Part shown: in pieces, positions 6,112 through 10,041 of the stretch
Layout: each line of letters opens with the position of its first letter
How positions within the stretch are numbered: the first letter of the stretch is position 1
NCBI GenBank assembly: GCA_035264365.1
Contig: DATFQI010000381.1
Span: 1-10,041, forward strand
Direction of reading: 5' to 3'
Length of the DNA: 10,041 nt
Origin: DATFQI01 sp035264365
GTDB taxonomy: Bacteria; Actinomycetota; Thermoleophilia; Solirubrobacterales; Solirubrobacteraceae
Notes under the pieces: generated by a model
The model's input: only the letters and a program-made list of their open reading frames with translations
Databases searched by the model: none
Told to the model about the DNA's origin: nothing
Program-made: the position numbers and the translations under genes

Positions 6112-6201
6112 GGAGGGGTGCGAGAGTGGTTGAATCGGGCGGTCTCGAAAACCGTTGTGTGGGTAACCCCTGCACCGAGGGTTCGAATCCCTCCCCCTCC
6201 G
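6112..6201 (+). tRNA. tRNA-Ser (anticodon CGA)
   Basis: A 90-nt class II tRNA. The acceptor GGAGGGG (6112-6118) pairs with CCCCTCC (6194-6200), with discriminator G at 6201. The anticodon loop CTCGAAA gives CGA, reading UCG. A long variable arm follows (pairing GGGT with ACCC), and the T arm is GAGGG-TTCGAAT-CCCTC. The D loop contains AGTGGTTGAA. The long variable arm and G discriminator are serine identity features. CCA is not encoded, so it must be added by the nucleotidyltransferase. Confidence 0.96.
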
Positions 6202-6239
6202 CTTGACTGCGCCGTATCGCGATCTCCCCGACCGGCCAG

Positions 6240-6255
6240 GGGCCGCAGCGGGCCC
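6240..6255 (+). terminator. Possible terminator hairpin after tRNA-Ser(CGA)
   Basis: GGGCC-GCAGCG-GGCCC forms a 5-bp all-GC stem about 40 nt after the tRNA and before the aminopeptidase promoter region. There is no T-run, as is common in high-GC actinobacteria, so it is only a weak candidate. Confidence 0.28.
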
Positions 6256-6261
6256 GGGCGG

Positions 6262-6267
6262 TAGATT
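6262..6267 (+). promoter_or_regulatory. Putative -10 box of aminopeptidase gene
   Basis: TAGATT fits the strict TAxxxT -10 pattern and ends 10 nt before ATG 6278. No -35 is recognisable at 16-18 nt. It implies a transcript with a leader of only a few bases. Confidence 0.4.
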
Positions 6268-6277
6268 GGCCCGCTCA

Positions 6278-7474
6278 ATGGACGATGCGACGCTGACGCG
6301 GCTGGCCGACCTCGCGGTCGGGTTCGGCTGCAACCTGCAGGAGGGCCAGATCCTGGCCATCAGCGGTGAGCCCGGCAAGGAGCGCCTGATCCGCGCGCTG
6401 GCCGAGAGCGCGTACAAGCGGGGCGCGAAGTTCGTCGACGTCGGCTGGTTCGACCCGTGGGTCAAGCGGGCCCGGATCCAGCACGCCGCCGAGGACACGC
6501 TGGACTTCGTCCCGCCGTGGATCGGCGAGCGCGTGCTCGCGCTCGGCGACCACCACGCGGCGCGGGTGGCGCTCTCCGGCCCGGTCGCGCCGGGCCTGCT
6601 GGAGGACCTCGACCCCGTGCGCGCCGGCCGTGACCGCCTGCCCTCGGTCAAGGAGGCCGGCCGGGTCGTCAACGACCGCACGACCAACTGGACGATCGTG
6701 CCCTGCACGACCACCGAGTGGGCGGAGCTCGTGCACCCGGACCTGCCGCCCGAGGAGGCGCTGGCGCGGCTCGACGAGCAGATCATCCACGTGCTGCGGC
6801 TCGACGAGGACGACCCGATCGCCGCCTGGCGTGAGCGCGCCGACACGCTCGTCTCCGCGGCCACCAAGCTCACTGAGCGCGGCTTCGACGCCCTCCACTA
6901 CGAGGGCCCCGGCACCGACCTGACGGTGGGGCTGCTGCCCGGCGCGACCTGGGAGGCGGCCCGCTTCGAGACCGTCGACCGGATCGAGCACATGCCCAAC
7001 CTGCCGACCGAGGAGGTCTTCACCTCCCCGGACCCGCTGCGCGCGGAGGGCCACGTGACCGCGACCAAGCCGCTCGTGCTGATCGACGGCACCGTCGTGC
7101 GCAACCTGCGCGTGAGCTTCGAGGGCGGCCGCGCCGTCCAGGTCGACGCCGACTCCGCACAGGACGTGATGCGCACGATCGTCGGCCGCGACGAGGGCGC
7201 CGCCCGGCTCGGAGAGGTCGCGCTCGTCGACGGGGAGGGCCGCATCGGCAAGCTCGACACCGTCTTCTACGACACGCTGCTCGACGAGAACGCCGCCAGC
7301 CACATCGCACTCGGCCAGGGCTTCCCGTTCCTCGCGAGCGGCCGCGAGGCCGACGTCAACGAGAGCGCGATCCACATCGACTTCATGATCGGCTCCGAGG
7401 AGCTGAAGATCTCCGGGATCACCACCGCCGGGGAGAAGGTCCCCGTGCTGCACCGCGGCGCCTGGCAGATCTGA
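6278..7474 (+). CDS. M29-family metallo-aminopeptidase (thermophilic aminopeptidase type)
   Basis: A 398-aa cytosolic aminopeptidase of family M29 (AmpS/AmpT/AmpII type), which uses two divalent metal ions to remove N-terminal residues from peptides. Putative metal ligands appear in order and with family-like spacing: Glu245/246 in NLPTEEVFTSPD, Glu313 in RLGEVALV, His342 in NAASHIALG, and His366 and Asp368 in AIHIDFMIG. Length is normal for the family (about 400 to 410). ATG 6278 gives the usual start just before LTRLADLAVGFGCNLQEGQ; no Shine-Dalgarno precedes it, but the TAGATT hexamer does. A longer open frame upstream would run into the tRNA. The gene sits alone between two tRNA-Ser genes, and its stop lies only 33 bp before the second tRNA, so that tRNA's promoter overlaps the end of this gene. 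Likely role: peptide recycling. Family call firm. Confidence 0.94.
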   Translation: MDDATLTRLADLAVGFGCNLQEGQILAISGEPGKERLIRALAESAYKRGAKFVDVGWFDPWVKRARIQHAAEDTLDFVPPWIGERVLALGDHHAARVALSGPVAPGLLEDLDPVRAGRDRLPSVKEAGRVVNDRTTNWTIVPCTTTEWAELVHPDLPPEEALARLDEQIIHVLRLDEDDPIAAWRERADTLVSAATKLTERGFDALHYEGPGTDLTVGLLPGATWEAARFETVDRIEHMPNLPTEEVFTSPDPLRAEGHVTATKPLVLIDGTVVRNLRVSFEGGRAVQVDADSAQDVMRTIVGRDEGAARLGEVALVDGEGRIGKLDTVFYDTLLDENAASHIALGQGFPFLASGREADVNESAIHIDFMIGSEELKISGITTAGEKVPVLHRGAWQI

Positions 7475-7490
7475 CCGGAGGCGTTACCCT
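7462..7490 (+). promoter_or_regulatory. Putative promoter of tRNA-Ser(GGA)
   Basis: CTGGCA (7462-7467, 4 of 6 to TTGACA), a 17-nt spacer and TACCCT (7485-7490, fits TAxxxT) stand 17 nt before the tRNA. The -35 lies inside the last codons of the aminopeptidase. It is the most complete sigma-70-type promoter in the window. Confidence 0.5.
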
Positions 7491-7507
7491 TTCCGCCGCT
7501 CCATCCT

Positions 7508-7597
7508 GGAGAGGTGCCGGAGCGGTTGAACGGGCACGATTGGAAATCGTGTGACGGGGGTCGACCTCGTCCGAGGGTTCGAATCCCTCCCTCTCCG
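7508..7597 (+). tRNA. tRNA-Ser (anticodon GGA)
   Basis: A 90-nt class II tRNA. The acceptor GGAGAGG (7508-7514) pairs with CCTCTCC (7590-7596), discriminator G at 7597. The anticodon arm CACGA-TTGGAAA-TCGTG gives GGA, reading UCC and UCU. It has a long variable arm and a T arm GAGGG-TTCGAAT-CCCTC identical to that of the tRNA-Ser at 6112. CCA is not encoded. It ends 8 bp before the convergent cupin gene. Confidence 0.96.
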
Positions 7598-7605
7598 CTG
7601 GCGTC

Positions 7606-7995
7606 CTAGCCCTGCGGCCACCACTGCATGTCGAGCTCGGACTCGCCGTCGCCCTCGACGTGCTCGCCGAACGCGAGCAGCTCCATGCCGTCGGGGCCCG
7701 CCTCCCAGCCGCGCCAGGACTGCGGATCCGGCCGCACGACGTCACGCGCGGAGACCTCGAACGTCTCGTCGTCGACCCGGAACGTGCCGGAGCCGGCGAG
7801 CACGACGTAGACCTCCTCCATGCTGCGATGGCGGTGCCCGAACTCCAGCCGGGCGCCGGGGTTGACCGCGTAGTGCGCGAGCCCGATCCGCTGCGCGCCG
7901 AGGTCCTTGCGCGCGAAGCGCGCCTCCTGGCTGGTCAGGCCGTTCGGCTTCGCCTGGTCGTCGAGCTGGTCGATGTTGAGCTTCTCGTAGGCCAT
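7606..7995 (-). CDS. Small cupin-domain protein
   Basis: A 129-aa single-domain cupin with a beta-barrel fold. Motif 1 is complete: Gx5HxHx3Ex6G in GARLEFGHRHRSMEEVYVVL and the following AGSG, giving two His and one Glu as metal ligands. Motif 2 (RPDPQSWRGWE) lacks the usual His, where Trp stands, so metal binding would be incomplete or altered. The ending with Trp-Trp is unusual. ATG 7995 starts MAYEKLNIDQLDD; no Shine-Dalgarno is seen, but TAGCGT (8008-8003) ends 7 nt upstream. The substrate cannot be told: such proteins range from sugar-phosphate isomerases to small-molecule sensors. It lies downstream of the MFS gene on the same strand (45-bp gap containing a hairpin), and is convergent with tRNA-Ser(GGA). 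Confidence 0.88.
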   Translation of the reverse strand: MAYEKLNIDQLDDQAKPNGLTSQEARFARKDLGAQRIGLAHYAVNPGARLEFGHRHRSMEEVYVVLAGSGTFRVDDETFEVSARDVVRPDPQSWRGWEAGPDGMELLAFGEHVEGDGESELDMQWWPQG

Positions 7996-8002
7996 GGCCG
8001 GA

Positions 8003-8008
8003 ACGCTA
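8003..8008 (-). promoter_or_regulatory. Putative -10 box of cupin gene
   Basis: TAGCGT on the minus strand fits TAxxxT and ends 7 nt before ATG 7995, the distance expected for a leaderless transcript. No -35 is recognisable. Confidence 0.4.
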
Positions 8009-8023
8009 CGCGGAGTTCGCGCG

Positions 8024-8040
8024 CGAGGCCCCCCGCCTCG
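8024..8040 (-). terminator. GC hairpin after the MFS transporter gene
   Basis: CGAGGC and GCCTCG form a 6-bp stem around a 5-base loop, directly next to the MFS stop codon (8043-8041). There is no T-tract. It is placed to end the MarR-MFS transcript before the cupin promoter. Confidence 0.4.
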
Positions 8041-9603
8041 CTACGCCCGCGCCGCCTGCTCGGCCGCGATCTGCATGCCGCTCTTGGTGCCCAGCGGCCG
8101 TTCGCGCATCAGCGACAGCGCCAGCAGCGCGACCAGCCCGAGCGGGACGGCGAACAGGAACGCCTCCGCGATGCCGGTGCCGAACGCGTGCTCGACGATC
8201 CGCGCCACCCGGGCCGGCAGCGCGTCGACGTCCGGGACGCCGCTCGCCCCGCCGCCGCCGAGCTTGGAGGGGTCCACGCCGATCCCGCGCAGGCCGGCGG
8301 CGATCGAGTCGCGCGCGTGGGTCGCGAGCACCGCGCCGAGCACGCTGACCCCGATCGCGCCGCCGAGGCTGCGGAAGAAGGCGATCAGCGACGAGCCGGC
8401 GCCCATGTCCTCGCGCCGGACGGAGTTCTGCACGACCAGCACGAGGTTCTGCATGACCATGCCGACCCCGGAGCCGACGATCGCCATGAAGACGCCGATC
8501 TCGACCAGCGAGGTGCGCTCGTCGATCGTGCCCATCAGCGCCAGCCCGGCGGTCAGCAGCGCCGCGCCGAGGACCATGAAGCCCTTGTAGCGGCCGGTGC
8601 GCGTGACGAGCCGCCCGATCAGCATCGAGGAGATGAACAGCCCGGCGACCATCGGGATCGTCAGCAGGCCCGACTCGGTCGGCGACTTGTCCCGCGCGAT
8701 CTGCATGTACTGCGTGAGGAAGACGGTGGTGCCGAACATCGCGATGCCGACGGCGACGCTCGCGGTCACGGCCAGCACGACCTCGCGGTCGGCGAACAGG
8801 CGCAGCGGCACGAGCGGCTCGCGCACGCGGCGCTCGACCCACACGGCACCGACGCACAGCGCGAGGCCGAGCGCCACCAGCAGCGCGGTCTGCCACGAGC
8901 CCCAGGCGAACTGCTGCCCGGCGAGCGAGACCCAGATCAGCAGGCTCGCGACGCCGCCCGCGATCATCGCGGCGCCGGCGTAGTCGATCGAGACCTCGCG
9001 GCGATGGCGGGGGAGGTGCAGCGTGCGCTGGAGCACGACGAAGGCGGCGGCCGCGAACGGGACGCCGATGTAGAAGCACCAGCGCCAGCCGAGGCCGTCG
9101 GTGACCACGCCGCCCAGCAGCGGGCCGATCACCGTGCCGATGCCGAACACGGCGCCGAGATAGCCGGCGTAGCGGCCACGCTCGCGCGGTGAGACGAGGT
9201 CGGCGAGGATCACCTGCACGAGCGCGGTGAGGCCGCCGACACCGATCCCCTGCACGACGCGGAAGGCGATCAGCATGCCGGTCGACTGCGAGAGGCCGGC
9301 GAGCACGGAGCCGCCGACGTAGATCGCCAGGCCGGTCTGCACCAGCAGCTTGCGATCGAAGAGGTCGGAGAGCTTGCCCCAGACCGGCGTCGAGACCGTC
9401 AGGGCGAGCAGGGTGGAGGTGACGACCCAGGTGTAGGAGGACTGGCTGCCGCCGAGGTCGGCGATGATCTCGGGCAGCGCGGTCGAGACGACGGTGCTCG
9501 ACAGGATCGCGACGAACATCCCGAGCAACAGGCCGGACATGGCCTCCAGCACTTCACGGTGGGTCATGCCCGACTCCAGGCGGGCGGGGGCGATGGCGCT
9601 CAT
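8041..9603 (-). CDS. MDR-type MFS transporter, DHA2 (EmrB/QacA) family, 14 TM
   Basis: A 520-aa inner-membrane drug:H+ antiporter of the 14-helix DHA2 family. Visible signatures: GLLLGMFVAILSSTVVSTALPEI in TM1 (first half of that motif), motif A GKLSDLFDRKLL (about 76-87), motif B RVVQGIGVGG (115-124) and motif C GIGTVIGPLLGG (154-165), typical of exporters. The DHA2 motif D1 Asp is Ser here (SSTVVSTALP), a variant I know from many actinobacterial MDR transporters. A loop of about 60 residues before the last helix contains SKLGGGGASG. The start ATG 9603 has a strong Shine-Dalgarno (GAAGGAGG) 7 nt before it and overlaps the MarR stop as ATGA, so the two genes are translationally coupled. The likely role is efflux of toxic compounds under MarR control; the substrate is unknown. 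Confidence 0.94.
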   Translation of the reverse strand: MSAIAPARLESGMTHREVLEAMSGLLLGMFVAILSSTVVSTALPEIIADLGGSQSSYTWVVTSTLLALTVSTPVWGKLSDLFDRKLLVQTGLAIYVGGSVLAGLSQSTGMLIAFRVVQGIGVGGLTALVQVILADLVSPRERGRYAGYLGAVFGIGTVIGPLLGGVVTDGLGWRWCFYIGVPFAAAAFVVLQRTLHLPRHRREVSIDYAGAAMIAGGVASLLIWVSLAGQQFAWGSWQTALLVALGLALCVGAVWVERRVREPLVPLRLFADREVVLAVTASVAVGIAMFGTTVFLTQYMQIARDKSPTESGLLTIPMVAGLFISSMLIGRLVTRTGRYKGFMVLGAALLTAGLALMGTIDERTSLVEIGVFMAIVGSGVGMVMQNLVLVVQNSVRREDMGAGSSLIAFFRSLGGAIGVSVLGAVLATHARDSIAAGLRGIGVDPSKLGGGGASGVPDVDALPARVARIVEHAFGTGIAEAFLFAVPLGLVALLALSLMRERPLGTKSGMQIAAEQAARA

Positions 9604-10041
9604 ACGGCGGCCTCCTTCGGTGGTGCCACCGTGTGCCGGAAGTCCTCGCGCAGCCGGTCGAGCCCGTGGGCGAGCGCGACGACCTCGTCGTCCTCCCAGC
9701 CGGCCATGGCGGTCGAGAACGCCTCGACCATCCGGCGGTGGGACTCCTCGAGGACGCGCGTGCCGGTCGCGGTGACGCTGACGCGGCGGGCGCGACGGTC
9801 GTCGGCGTCGGGCTCGCGGACGATGTAGCCCGAGCCCTCGAGCGCGGCGACCTGGCGGCTGGCGACGGAGACGTCGATGCTGAGGCGCTCGGCGACGTCC
9901 CCGATGCGCAGGGGGCCGTACTTGGCGATGACGGCGAGCGCCGTGAAGCCCTGCGAGCCGAGCTCGGCGAGGGCGTGACGGGCGATCGCGCGGTGCACCA
10001 GCCCGAGCTGGTTGCGGCTATGCAGCTGCAGATGAGAGGGC
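9600..10041 (-). CDS. MarR-family transcriptional regulator (5' end outside window)
   Basis: A winged helix-turn-helix regulator whose C-terminal 147 codons are visible. RIGDVAERLSIDVSVASRQVAALEGSGY is helix-turn-helix plus recognition helix (its second half SVASRQVAALEGSGY), and REPDADDRRARRVSVT is the wing with the DxRxxR signature of MarR proteins. The frame stays open to the window edge (residues SHLQLHSRNQLGLVHRAI precede the part after GTG 9998), and these match the usual N-terminal dimerisation helix, so the real start lies beyond 10041 and GTG 9998 is probably internal. Its stop overlaps the MFS start by ATGA. Such pairs usually work as a ligand-released repressor controlling its own operon and the exporter; the operator would lie outside the window. 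Confidence 0.92.
   Translation of the reverse strand, partial: PSHLQLHSRNQLGLVHRAIARHALAELGSQGFTALAVIAKYGPLRIGDVAERLSIDVSVASRQVAALEGSGYIVREPDADDRRARRVSVTATGTRVLEESHRRMVEAFSTAMAGWEDDEVVALAHGLDRLREDFRHTVAPPKEAAV
9611..9618 (-). promoter_or_regulatory. Strong ribosome binding site of MFS gene
   Basis: GAAGGAGG on the minus strand, 7 nt before ATG 9603, inside the last codons of the MarR gene. It is the best Shine-Dalgarno in the window and fixes the MFS start. Confidence 0.85.

Noticed and set aside
6203..6208. TTGACT, a good -35 match just after tRNA-Ser(CGA)
   Set aside because: No -10 hexamer lies 16-18 nt downstream; the TAGATT box is 53 nt further on, so the two cannot form one promoter.
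6275..7453. Minus-strand 392-codon open frame
   Set aside because: Antisense to the M29 aminopeptidase; no recognisable motif.
7660..9192. Plus-strand 510-codon open frame
   Set aside because: Antisense to the MFS transporter and cupin; composition dominated by Arg, Asp, Gln, His and Ala, no domain.
1..10041. CRISPR arrays, insertion sequences, prophage genes, integrases, defence genes
   Set aside because: I looked for direct repeats with spacers, terminal inverted repeats, transposase motifs and a drop in GC and found none.

Overview
The window is very GC-rich, gene-dense bacterial DNA with strong G/C preference at third codon positions. Its content (a Hanks-type Ser/Thr kinase, an HD-GYP protein, universal stress proteins, an M29 aminopeptidase, an actinobacterial-style MDR-type MFS transporter, tRNAs without encoded CCA) fits a high-GC actinobacterium. 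A deep-branching soil lineage such as Thermoleophilia/Solirubrobacterales is my best guess. That placement is an inference from gene style, not from a marker gene. I see no insertion sequence, prophage, CRISPR array or codon-usage island; this looks like chromosomal core plus lineage-specific genes.

Layout: (1) 1-2285 is a head-to-head signalling pair. A cytosolic Ser/Thr kinase with a C-terminal degenerate receiver (minus strand, cut by the window start) faces an HD-GYP protein with a degenerate receiver-like N-terminus (plus strand), with only 12 bp between the start codons. (2) 2339-2878 holds a 147-aa UspA-like protein and then a 30-codon single-pass membrane miniprotein whose end overlaps the end of the next, convergent gene. 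(3) 2859-4098 is a second head-to-head pair: a CpsB/YwqE-type PHP phosphatase (minus) and an ATP-binding universal stress protein (plus), 22 bp apart. (4) 4106-5506 is a secreted subtilisin-like protease (minus). (5) 5624-7597 is a translation/housekeeping stretch on the plus strand: the tRNA adenosine deaminase tadA, tRNA-Ser(CGA), an M29 aminopeptidase and tRNA-Ser(GGA). (6) 7606-7995 is a small cupin (minus). (7) 8041-10041 is a MarR regulator and 14-TM MFS exporter operon (minus, ATGA overlap); the regulator's 5' end lies outside the window.

The genes do not form one pathway. The clearest functional units are the MarR-MFS drug-efflux operon and the kinase/HD-GYP signalling pair. A recurring theme is the start regions. 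Only two genes (2339 and 9603) have a clear Shine-Dalgarno sequence. Seven others have a -10-like hexamer (xAxxxT, three of them strict TAxxxT) ending 7-10 nt before the start codon, which suggests leaderless or near-leaderless transcripts. In the two divergent pairs the opposing -10-like boxes overlap start codons or each other. No intergenic stretch is longer than about 120 bp.
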